Source of the DNA: Pantoea rodasii
GTDB taxonomy: Bacteria; Pseudomonadota; Gammaproteobacteria; Enterobacterales; Enterobacteriaceae
Direction: 5' to 3'
Length of the DNA stretch: 39,777 bases
Assembly: GCF_002095465.1 (NCBI RefSeq)
Contig: NZ_MLFP01000023.1
Span: forward strand, 1-39,777
Positions within the stretch are counted from its first letter, which is position 1. Every line of letters starts with the position of its first letter. Of the stretch, positions 32,690 through 39,777 are shown one piece after another. A program made the position numbers and the translations under genes. A model generated the notes under the pieces. The model did not search any database. It was not told the origin of the DNA and saw only the letters and a list, made by a program, of their open reading frames with translations.

Positions 32690-34036
32690 ATGAATGACTG
32701 GAAGTTTTATTTCAAAACTGAGGGGCTGGACCGGGAGTTTTATGAGGAAGAGGTCGAACATCGTCATTTATCTGTTCAGGATCAGTCACGCCTGCCGGAT
32801 CTCCCCCCTCCGGAAGTTTACTTTCGTCAGATGGGGGTGGGCCTGAGAGAATTGATGGGTGACCGGTTCCCAGACGCAAATCAGACTGGTCTGACCCGGC
32901 CAACAGAAATCACTGTCATGACTTATACCGTTATGAACTCGTTCTCCTCAGATGTACTGGAAATCATAAAAAACGCTGCCAGTAATCCTTCAATCAGTAT
33001 TTTCTTCTGTTATTACGAAAGCCTCAAAAAATATGAAATTGAAAAGCAGATAACAGGCGTAATAACGGCTTTTGAAAGTTTATTTGCATGTAGAAATAAC
33101 GTTAAAGTGAAAATCGTCGTCAATCCCCATACACACATAAAATTGCTTCAGGTTGATGATTCCTTATATATGGGCTCAATGAACTTCAGTTCGACCGCAG
33201 ATGCAATAAACATGAGTACTCTGCAGGATACCCGGCTCAGCTATCATAACCATGAAGTCTTGTTTCATTATGAGGGCGGCGGGAGAGACTTTACTCACGT
33301 TATTGCAAAAAAGATTGAAGACATGAGCGAATCCGTTATCTTTGAAGTCTGCAGCACTTCCTATAAAGATGAAATCATAGCCGGGCTGAAGAAGTGTACA
33401 AAGAAAACCATTGGCATGGGGAAGGAAATAAGGAAAAAACAGGATCTTTCTCTGCAGAAAGAGAATCAGGCCAGGTTTCTTAAAGTGGTAAGCAGTTACA
33501 TTTCACAGGGGGTCAGGGAGGTCCTGAATATAAATAACCATCTGAAATTGTTGGAAGAAGTCTTCGCCGATGATGAGGTCGAACAGACCATCGATTATTT
33601 TAAAAACCACAGTGCAGAATCATTTATCGGTGCCCTGCTGAGCACGACGAGCGCTGGATTTATCATCCTGACAACTCAGAATGACATCATCGATGATGAA
33701 GATGAAGATGAAGATGAAGATGAAGATAATTTTGAAGACACCTGGTTCATAGAATATCTGGCTGAAATTGCGGAGTCATATACGGAAGATCTCAGAGCGC
33801 TGATTACTGATGAAAATGAAGCTCTGGAAAAGGTATCAGAAGACAGGCTCGATTATGACGATGGCGAAGGTGAAGTGCCCCTGGGTAAGAAAACCTATAA
33901 AAGTTATAATGAAATGATGAGTAATAATAAATCAGAGGTTCTGACGGCATTGAAGCACCTTATTGATGAGCTGGCTCTTTTTATCATCGATCAAAACCGT
34001 TATAACGTTTCGTTCTTTATTAAAAGTCCGGTATAA
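32690..34036 (+). CDS. PLD-like protein with an acidic repeat
   Basis: 448 residues, strong ribosome-binding site (AGGAGAATAGCAG). Around residues 130-170 is a phospholipase-D-type active site: KVKIVVNPHTHIKLLQVDD, then LYMGSMNFSSTA (HxK...GSxN), a single HKD half as in Nuc-like nucleases; two copies would have to pair. The rest is helical. Near residue ~335 there is an acidic run DEDEDEDEDE coded by five exact GATGAA units (33695-33724), which could vary in length by slippage. It sits among toxin and anti-phage genes, where PLD nucleases are common effectors. Target unknown. Confidence 0.72.
   Translation: MNDWKFYFKTEGLDREFYEEEVEHRHLSVQDQSRLPDLPPPEVYFRQMGVGLRELMGDRFPDANQTGLTRPTEITVMTYTVMNSFSSDVLEIIKNAASNPSISIFFCYYESLKKYEIEKQITGVITAFESLFACRNNVKVKIVVNPHTHIKLLQVDDSLYMGSMNFSSTADAINMSTLQDTRLSYHNHEVLFHYEGGGRDFTHVIAKKIEDMSESVIFEVCSTSYKDEIIAGLKKCTKKTIGMGKEIRKKQDLSLQKENQARFLKVVSSYISQGVREVLNINNHLKLLEEVFADDEVEQTIDYFKNHSAESFIGALLSTTSAGFIILTTQNDIIDDEDEDEDEDEDNFEDTWFIEYLAEIAESYTEDLRALITDENEALEKVSEDRLDYDDGEGEVPLGKKTYKSYNEMMSNNKSEVLTALKHLIDELALFIIDQNRYNVSFFIKSPV
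33695..33724 (+). repeat. GATGAA microsatellite x5 inside the PLD-like gene
   Basis: Five perfect in-frame 6-bp units encoding DE repeats. A unit change keeps the frame. Confidence 0.9.
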
Positions 34037-34218
34037 AAAGAGTCAGCTTTATCTGCCAGCGCCGGAATATTATCAGGCGTGCCACCTTGTTTCAGAGTAT
34101 CCGGTGGCCGCTGTGCACACCTCACTGCGCACCCACCGTAACGGATACCGGTATCAGCTTGGTGCCGCAGGTTCATCTGAACTCAGGCATCCTCTTCCTT
34201 GTGATATTATTTTCAGTA

Positions 34219-34244
34219 CCAGGCATCCAGAGTAAAGTGCCTGG
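34219..34244. repeat. Module-border hairpin a
   Basis: CCAGGCA...TGCCTGG with the core CCAGGCATCCAGA, in the gap between the PLD-like gene and ptuB. The same 13-base core occurs at 37876. Confidence 0.55.
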
Positions 34245-34256
34245 CCGGTATCCTCA

Positions 34257-35003
34257 TCATCTATGGTCTGGAAGACGTATAGCTTGCGAGTCAATGTGAA
34301 GCTCCTGCATGAAGTCAGTCCACAGATTATGACGCTGCATATGAGTCCTTAACTGCTCATAATCATCTGAATCGTGCAATATGGTTGCTGAAACTGCAGA
34401 GAATTGCGCCGTTTTCTGACATTCACCCAGTATGGCTTCAACCATATTCTGAAGATTATTTTTGCGCCTAGTACTAGGCGAATGAAGATACCATTCAAGC
34501 TTCTCAAGAGCATCTTCGAGGCTGCTTTCAATAACTTCTCCAGCCTTGCAGCGCGGAATATACTTATGCTCTCTGTGATTAAAATTTAGTGTGCTTATTG
34601 TCATTTCACCTAAATAGGTACGCCCTTTGATACGATATCCCCTCATATAAATATTAACAGAAGGAACATCATGGCACGGATTTATAATGGGCTCTAAAAC
34701 AACGTCATGGCTGTGCTTTGAACCATTGCAATGACGGCACGACGGCAAAAGATTTTCCCATTGAATAACATCATCCGGATAAGTTTTTTTATCTTTGAAA
34801 TGCTCAACTTCATTGTAGGTACTTGCTTCTTCAAGTATAACTTCACAAAAAGCGCATTTACCGCTACTAAGAGAAAGACAGGCATCTTTAACTTCCGGAT
34901 GATGCCAAACCGGAGTGCCATTCTTTTTAAATTTATCAGTTAATTCAGAAAGGTTTTCTCTACTGAAAAACTCAGGGGTAAAATTTCTTTCTAATTTTAT
35001 CAT
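34257..35003 (-). CDS. ptuB: Septu PtuB, HNH endonuclease
   Basis: 248 residues, AGGGAAGGAAA before ATG. HNH features in order: GKCAFCEVILEE (first CxxC), YNEVEHFKDKKTYPDDVIQW (the catalytic H after E), ENLLPSCRHCNGSKHSHD (N, then second CxxC). It lies 37 bases downstream of ptuA on the same strand, the standard Septu order. In Septu the ATPase PtuA holds PtuB, and the complex cuts DNA during phage infection. No reverse transcriptase or msr/msd is next to it, so this is a plain Septu rather than a retron type. Confidence 0.87.
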   Translation of the reverse strand: MIKLERNFTPEFFSRENLSELTDKFKKNGTPVWHHPEVKDACLSLSSGKCAFCEVILEEASTYNEVEHFKDKKTYPDDVIQWENLLPSCRHCNGSKHSHDVVLEPIINPCHDVPSVNIYMRGYRIKGRTYLGEMTISTLNFNHREHKYIPRCKAGEVIESSLEDALEKLEWYLHSPSTRRKNNLQNMVEAILGECQKTAQFSAVSATILHDSDDYEQLRTHMQRHNLWTDFMQELHIDSQAIRLPDHR

Positions 35004-35040
35004 TTTCCTTCCCTGCTCTTGACAGACATAAGACTTATTT

Positions 35041-36182
35041 TCAGGGATTTGCGCAGTACACTGTTCTGATGTAAGGCAGCATCAAGATAATCATAGATTT
35101 TTTTGCTTCATCGAAATCTTCTGCATCCACAAACCTGTCAAAATCATCAAGTTGATGCTGCAATTTTCTGCTCAGAGTGCTCTCCATGCCCATAATATCC
35201 AGCAAAACTTCTTCAACTGTCCAGGCTGAGTAACCAAAACCATTATCAGGTAAGTTTTTCATGCAAACCTCACCGTTATCAGCGTAAACTAACGCCATGA
35301 TTTGATGTGATTTTGCATTCTGAACAATATGAGGACTATGAGTCGTAACGATAAACTGAGCTGACGGGAATGTTGTGGTCAGAGCGTCAGTTATTCTGGC
35401 TTGCCACTCAGGATGGAGATGTAGTTCCAACTCGTCGATAAGGATGACTCCATCGAAATCAGGAGCATAAAGTTCCTTTTCAGGAAATCTGAGCTCAATT
35501 TCCTTAATGATGCCTAATAAAAGACTAAGACACGACTTAAAACCAGATGAAAGATATTCATACCATATTTCTCCTGAAGGAGTATTTACGTAAATATCAT
35601 AACTTCTGGGATCAACGCGACTGAATGAAAAATTAATATCAAGTATAGAAATGCATTTTTTTGCGAGATCAATATTTTTTAAAATGTTAGGTGCATATCC
35701 CGGCTCAACCTTTTCAAATAAAATTCTTTTTGCGAGCCAGTCTTTAATATTGTACAGGTTGACGCCCGTGTTCAGTTGCTGAGAAACTTCGCTGTCATCA
35801 ATATGCCTGTCAGCACTGATAGAGCCCAGCCCCTGATAATCAAAATTTCTGTTTATTTCAAACTTAATCAGCTTTCTTCTTTCAAAGCTATCATGGTGAT
35901 GGTGGTTTGCGTGATCCTGCGGTAAATAACTCGTCACTTCTGTTACACGTTCATACTCCTTCCCTTCGTCTTCTAATTTTAACTCAATCAACCCCCTATC
36001 CGCGCCGATATTTTTTTTACCTTTAATGATGCCCCCCAGATAAAGGGAAAGGAAGCGGCAAGAAGAACTGTAGACTTACCTATTCCATTGGGGCCACAAA
36101 TTATGTTCATGTCAGGCTTAAATTCCAAATCGAGGTTTTTTATACCTCCAATCCCTCTTATCGTAAGTCTGGTAAGTTTCAT
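35041..36182 (-). CDS. ptuA: Septu PtuA, AAA/ABC-type ATPase, one apparent base missing
   Basis: From ATG 36182: MKLTRLTIRGIGGIKNLDLE, then Walker A CGPNGIGKSTVLLAASFPF. The frame then breaks near 36035 at a run of G's (complement of CCCCCC) and resumes GADRGLIELKLEDEGKEYER to 35041. The second part has the signature-like LSSGFKSCLSLLLGI, Walker B DGVILIDELELHLHPEWQ and the switch FIVTTHSPHI. Adding one G gives 381 whole codons. This is an AAA15/RecF-like ATPase typical of PtuA. It forms an operon with ptuB. Confidence 0.87.
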
Positions 36183-36337
36183 ATTAATCCATTATTTTCG
36201 TTTCGGCAGTGGCCAGATGGAAAGCTCGCAGTCATATTATACCCGAGTTGGTAGCCTGCAAGTACAACCCGGATGACACTTGTCGCGCACACCTCTGACT
36301 GATCGTGGTGATATCCGTTCATATTATTCCTTTCCAT

Positions 36338-36365
36338 ACCAGGTGTGCAACGCAGACTACCTGGT
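36338..36365. repeat. Module-border hairpin b
   Basis: ACCAGGT...ACCTGGT inverted repeat in the gap between ptuA and the RES gene; its outer sequence CATACCAGGT recurs at the window end (39760-39769). Confidence 0.5.
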
Positions 36366-36447
36366 GCTGCAAAGACTTACGTAATACGAGCGTCCGAGGG
36401 TGAGTTTTACCGCGGCAGAGCACTCAATAAGCGCATCATAACTGCTG

Positions 36448-37801
36448 TCAGCTTTTAGAGACTATTGGATGGCCAAGTCTAACTGGATACTCCGCGGTTT
36501 GGAACATCACACCTTTGATTCTGTAAAAAACAATCCCACTGGCATCCAGTTGCAATGCATAGTCTTTCAACTTGAAGCTGTTACTTCTTTTTAAAAATAT
36601 ATCTTTTGAACCATGCTCTATTTTATTAATTACGGGTTCTATCCATGAGTGAGATCCTTCGTCATCATATTCGTACTCGAACAGGTTTACCGAATATTGC
36701 TGCATGTTATGATCTGAATTCTGTACAGAAGATGATTTACTGAATAGAACAATATTAAAGGGATTTGAGTTCTCATTTTTTTCTTCGGTTTGTTGTGTTG
36801 ACTTAAAACTGAGTCCATCGAGTTCACAGGCAACAGAAACAGAAAGATATTCTGCCACCGCCTGAGTAATCAAATACTCGCTATCTGCGTTTCCCGAAAC
36901 GGGCAGCGTCAGTTTGTGTGACAGCTTTCTCAGAAATGACGCTGTACCCATTTTTTCTTCCATGTCGGGATCGAACAAGCTTCCGCTGACCTGTACCAGA
37001 CCGTCCAAGGCGGACATTTCGAGGATGCGCAGTGGTCTCAGAGGGATAAACTTTGCCACAACAACATAACTTCCCACGGCGGGTCTGACTTCAGCAGTCG
37101 CAATTTCCGGGGTAGTAGCCCCGTAAAAACGGGGATCCCCTGCGCGTTCATGCGTCCGGACATTGCCAGAGGATGCGGTGGGGGTCCGAAGTGCTTCTCC
37201 GGATGCTGAAGCGCCTTCTCAACCTCCTCGTAGCTGTCAAATTTTCTTGCCCTGAAAATAGGCGTTCTGCTGTCAATGAAGGTTACGGCATTTCTGCCCT
37301 CTATTGTCCTCAAGGTGTCCAGTTCGCTAAAGATTTCCTCAAAAAAAGTCTTTACGTTATTATTAAAAAAACGCGCTTCACTCTGAAGCGAAAACTTTAC
37401 TTCATCCCATTTTTTTTCAAGTAAACCTGAAGTGAAGTCTGTTCTTTTATATACGTAATCATCGTTATAGGTCATTTCCATTTCATAAATATCGTTGTAT
37501 TCTTCTTTCAATGCCGCGTGAATGTCTTCTGCAATATCCCCTTCAACCTCTAAATCATCGGAAATAGTATCTTCAGCTGGATTCCCCAGACTGTATCCGC
37601 GATAAATATCACCGTCAGATCGCGATTGATAAAACAGTTGGAACACCCTGTGCATGGCTTCAACCAGCTCACTAAGCGGCACCGTTTTTTTCTGCTATGA
37701 CAGTAGCTACACCGCTCTTCAGAACTGCCATTTTTCTTTATCTCATTACTGACATACGAATCCCCCACGCAACCGTGGCAGATGAATTTTTCCTCGCCCA
37801 T
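36448..37801 (-). CDS. RES-domain protein with a zinc-finger-like N-terminus, two apparent bases missing
   Basis: From ATG 37801 (GGGGAAGTGAA): MGEEKFICHGCVGDSYVSNE and RCSYCHS give two CxxC pairs. A helical region follows, then the RES domain: FIDSRTPIFRARKF (R), FGPPPHPLAMSGRMNAQGIP, VFTGATTPEIATAEVRPAVG (E), SYVVVAKFIPLRPLRILEM, and LDGLSFKSTQ...NPFNIVLFS (S). The RES catalytic Arg, Glu and Ser positions are all present. The frame is broken near 37687 (run of seven A's on the minus strand) and near 37110 (run of four G's); one base at each gives 452 codons. RES domains degrade NAD+ and act as toxins. This long form with a HEPN-like N-terminal region is a stand-alone version without the usual Xre partner. 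Confidence 0.85.
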
Positions 37802-37875
37802 TTCACTTCCCCGAATTTCTTCCTGTGAGTTACAGAATACGCCTGAAACCTCTTTTTGACATTTTCCACCATCGG

Positions 37876-37901
37876 CCAGGCATCCAGACAAGAGTGCCCG
37901 G
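37876..37901. repeat. Module-border hairpin c
   Basis: CCAGGCA...TGCCCGG (one mismatch) with the same CCAGGCATCCAGA core as 34219; lies between the divergent RES and HEPN-like genes. Confidence 0.55.
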
Positions 37902-37975
37902 TAGACACATTTGGCCTAATTCCATACTCTGTGAATTAAAAAAAACCTGACCGAGACCAGCTTTAAGGAGCTACG

Positions 37976-38617
37976 ATGACAGCAAGCCTTGTAAATCTGA
38001 TAAAAGCCCGCCTTATTCAGGCTGACCTGAAAGAGATTGATCGCGTGTTTGAAGAAAGCGGCTTTGGCAACCTTTTTACCATGGTGCTCTTTAAACAGGC
38101 ACTGATCTCAGTTGCGAACCTTGTTGATTTCGAACTTACAGTAAGGACAATATATCGGGAACACCCTCAACTTTCGGTGCGTTACCGGCAGTCTGTTAAT
38201 GAATTCGAATTCGCTAAGTATCTGAGAAACAAATTTGTTGGGCACATAAAACCTGAGTTAATTGAAAAAGCGATTGAGTGGCGGCCCGAGATGCGCTTTT
38301 TTCTTGATAAGATGTCAGATAACCACGCAATGGCATTTTATAACCAATGGATTCTCGAAACAGCTATTAACAGCTACGTGAAACTGGATGGCACACATAA
38401 AATATTTAGCAGTGAAACCGCTCTCGATTATCCTCCTGATAATACTCACTTTTTAATTTACATGACAAAAATAATCAAGGATGGGATCTCATATCTGGAA
38501 GAGTTGATTGCTTTAATGAATATTGATTATGAAACGCTGTGCAATCCAAAACCTGAAGAGAAACTGTTGCTTGGAATAACCGCCGGGAAAACGAGTTTTG
38601 AGTTTATAAAAAAATAG
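37976..38617 (+). CDS. Helical protein with a possible HEPN R-X5-H motif
   Basis: 213 residues, AAGGAGCTACG before ATG. Almost wholly helical. FAKYLRNKFVGHIKPELIEK contains R-N-K-F-V-G-H, which fits the Rx4-6H signature of HEPN ribonucleases, and a conserved-looking EFEFAKYLRNK precedes it. HEPN proteins are frequent abortive-infection and toxin effectors. Context supports this, but one short motif is not proof, and I do not recognise the family. Followed by a strong hairpin terminator. Confidence 0.65.
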   Translation: MTASLVNLIKARLIQADLKEIDRVFEESGFGNLFTMVLFKQALISVANLVDFELTVRTIYREHPQLSVRYRQSVNEFEFAKYLRNKFVGHIKPELIEKAIEWRPEMRFFLDKMSDNHAMAFYNQWILETAINSYVKLDGTHKIFSSETALDYPPDNTHFLIYMTKIIKDGISYLEELIALMNIDYETLCNPKPEEKLLLGITAGKTSFEFIKK

Positions 38618-38678
38618 GGCATGCAGGATTTGGTCACTACGTGATAAACCTGTGAGTGAAATTTTACTCTACATAAGA

Positions 38679-38707
38679 AAAGGAAGTTATATGAGTAACT
38701 TCCTTTT
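38679..38707 (+). terminator. Hairpin terminator between convergent genes
   Basis: AAGGAAGTTA-TATGAG-TAACTTCCTT flanked by A's and T's; works in both directions. Confidence 0.8.
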
Positions 38708-38742
38708 ATGTTTATGTTTCATCCGCGAGTAAGAGGTTAGTA

Positions 38743-39009
38743 TCAGGATTTCTTGGGCGGAATTTTCGGCCCGTTTGCCGGGGCAAACGTCCGCTGCGGA
38801 GAGGTCGTAGGCGCCGTCTGTTTCCCGTATTCTCTCGGCTGAAGACCCGTAACGTTTTGACGGTGCCCCCGCGGCACGCCTTCTGTCATTAACTGATTTA
38901 CAGAGGTAGGCAGCTGATATCCATCACTTTTTACCTGACGACCATCCATTGCGACTGCATGAAAAACATTATTCTGCGGCTGGGTTTTCGGATCCTGATC
39001 CTTTGACAT
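38743..39009 (-). CDS. Small disordered protein coupled to a membrane protein
   Basis: 88 residues, GAGGTGTCTAAAG before ATG. Rich in Q, P, T and K (MSKDQDPKTQPQNNVFHAVA, ending NGPKIPPKKS), so probably unstructured. Its start overlaps the end of the membrane-protein gene by about 40 bases, showing that the two are translated together. Unknown function. Confidence 0.65.
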   Translation of the reverse strand: MSKDQDPKTQPQNNVFHAVAMDGRQVKSDGYQLPTSVNQLMTEGVPRGHRQNVTGLQPREYGKQTAPTTSPQRTFAPANGPKIPPKKS

Positions 39010-39667
39010 CTTTAGACACCTCTATAAAGTTTTCAAAAATTACCATTTTGCCGTACTCTTTTGACAGATACATAAAATTCGTCATCCAGAGCTTTTCTCC
39101 AGTCTCCGCATGCAAAACCGTTACGTTTTCCAGGCCGAGTTCCTGAGTTTTGTCACTTTCGTTATAAAGAAATATTGTTCCGTTGAGCAGAAGATTATCT
39201 TCATGAAGGAGTGCATAACAACTCCCGCCGTTTTTATGAAGAATTTCAAGAGAGCGGATATAGGCGTTATCATCGCCATACTTATTAGATATGCCTTTCC
39301 TGAGCAAAAACTCATGCAGCGTTCTTCGGGTTGACACAAACACAGTGAAGAGTCCTAGCGGAACAGAAAGAAATCCACCCCATAATATTTCCAACGGATT
39401 TAATGTTATTTTTTCTTCACCGTTCGCCACAGACCATACTGAAAGCAGATACCATTCTATAGACTTGGTATCTTTTATTCCATGAAGGAACTGATATCCC
39501 GAAATAAGCCCCTGCATCACCAGGTATGTCGTTATTCCAAAAACAATCGACATCAGAATGTAGCGAAAGGAATCCCAGGTTTTGTGCTGCGTGTAGGTAT
39601 CATAAATCAATGCCATAATGACGCCGGGGATCATGATAGCGACAAGCGAAACGGTCAGAGCGTTCAT
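38969..39667 (-). CDS. Membrane protein with a small soluble C-terminal domain (DUF6338-like?)
   Basis: 232 residues from ATG 39667 (ATG 39697 is possible). Transmembrane segments at ~1-25 (TVSLVAIMIPGVIMALIY), ~38-60 (YILMSIVFGITTYLVMQGLI) and ~97-120 (LWGGFLSVPLGLFTVFVS). Then a beta-rich domain (CYALLHEDNLLLNGTIFLYN, LENVTVLHAETGEKLWMTNF). The arrangement resembles the DUF6338 family, though I am not certain. It overlaps the disordered-protein gene. Possibly a membrane-acting component of the island. Confidence 0.62.
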   Translation of the reverse strand: MNALTVSLVAIMIPGVIMALIYDTYTQHKTWDSFRYILMSIVFGITTYLVMQGLISGYQFLHGIKDTKSIEWYLLSVWSVANGEEKITLNPLEILWGGFLSVPLGLFTVFVSTRRTLHEFLLRKGISNKYGDDNAYIRSLEILHKNGGSCYALLHEDNLLLNGTIFLYNESDKTQELGLENVTVLHAETGEKLWMTNFMYLSKEYGKMVIFENFIEVSKDVKGSGSENPAAE

Positions 39668-39777
39668 TATTATTCTCTTTAAGATTTTTCCGAACATTTT
39701 AGCATCATTACGGGGAGACGTAGTAGGAGCGTGTTTTTGTCGTTGCAGCTATTTCTTCGCATACCAGGTACTGAGAG
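39668..39777. other. Window end with part of another border repeat
   Basis: CGCATACCAGGTACTGAGAG at the very end repeats the left part of hairpin b. The partner arm would lie beyond the window. Confidence 0.3.

Noticed and set aside
34257..36182. Retron-associated Septu
   Set aside because: No reverse transcriptase gene or msr/msd-like RNA is adjacent to ptuA/ptuB.
1..39777. CRISPR array
   Set aside because: No regularly spaced repeats were found; the module-border hairpins are kilobases apart.
34219..39777. Integron attC sites
   Set aside because: The hairpins lack the R/L box structure and consensus core of attC, and the genes between them face both ways.

Overview
This window looks like part of a large conjugative plasmid from Enterobacterales (Enterobacteriaceae/Erwiniaceae). 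The evidence is an F-like TraI C-terminus, an Hha/YmoA-family protein, a replication region of the IncI/B/L-M type (RepA/RepZ with antisense RNA and leader peptide), a pKM101-type nuc gene, and DUF1173 and DUF2913 plasmid-backbone genes. No rRNA, tRNA or CRISPR array was seen. All family names rest on my recall of family sequences, not on a search.

Layout. 1-2.9 kb: end of the transfer region (traI C-terminus, a DsbA-like periplasmic thiol protein). 3-5.7 kb: small accessory genes (a duplicated-domain protein, an Hha-like protein, phage-like minus-strand genes including a DUF551 protein). 6.1-14.8 kb: a plasmid copy of the E. coli blue-light module, consisting of bluR-bluF on the minus strand surrounded by at least ten small proteins of the YcgZ/YmgA/AriR connector families, where E. 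coli has one short operon. 15-18 kb: small secreted and hypothetical proteins and a ruined yedK (SRAP) gene. 18.9-20.2 kb: replicon, with antisense Inc RNA, an 18-codon leader overlapping repA, repA, a terminator and an origin with a consensus DnaA box. 20.6-23 kb: backbone genes including DUF2913. 23.1-28.9 kb: the nuc gene split by a 5,359-bp element with ~55-bp terminal inverted repeats and a 7-bp target duplication. The element carries a toxin-antitoxin pair and a ~1,278-residue SIR2-DUF4020 protein but no transposase. 29-30.6 kb: a small membrane protein and DUF1173. 30.7-39.7 kb: an AT-richer defence-like island with HigBA, a PLD-like protein, Septu (PtuA/PtuB), a RES-domain protein, a possible HEPN protein and a membrane protein. 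Short inverted repeats with a shared core lie in several of the gaps between these modules.

How the parts work together. In E. coli, BluF inactivates the repressor BluR under blue light, and the released small proteins act through the Rcs phosphorelay to switch biofilm matrix. Here the same sensor and repressor sit among a greatly enlarged set of candidate outputs. The right half looks like a place where anti-phage and toxin modules accumulate.

Caution. At least fifteen genes or gene segments are restored to their family's reading frame by adding one base, often in a homopolymer, and most are then exact whole-codon lengths. Much of this apparent decay could be uncorrected sequencing deletions. 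The 10-bp duplication in the DUF1173 gene, the Cys2 change in yedK and the Trp-to-stop changes are different in kind and more likely real.
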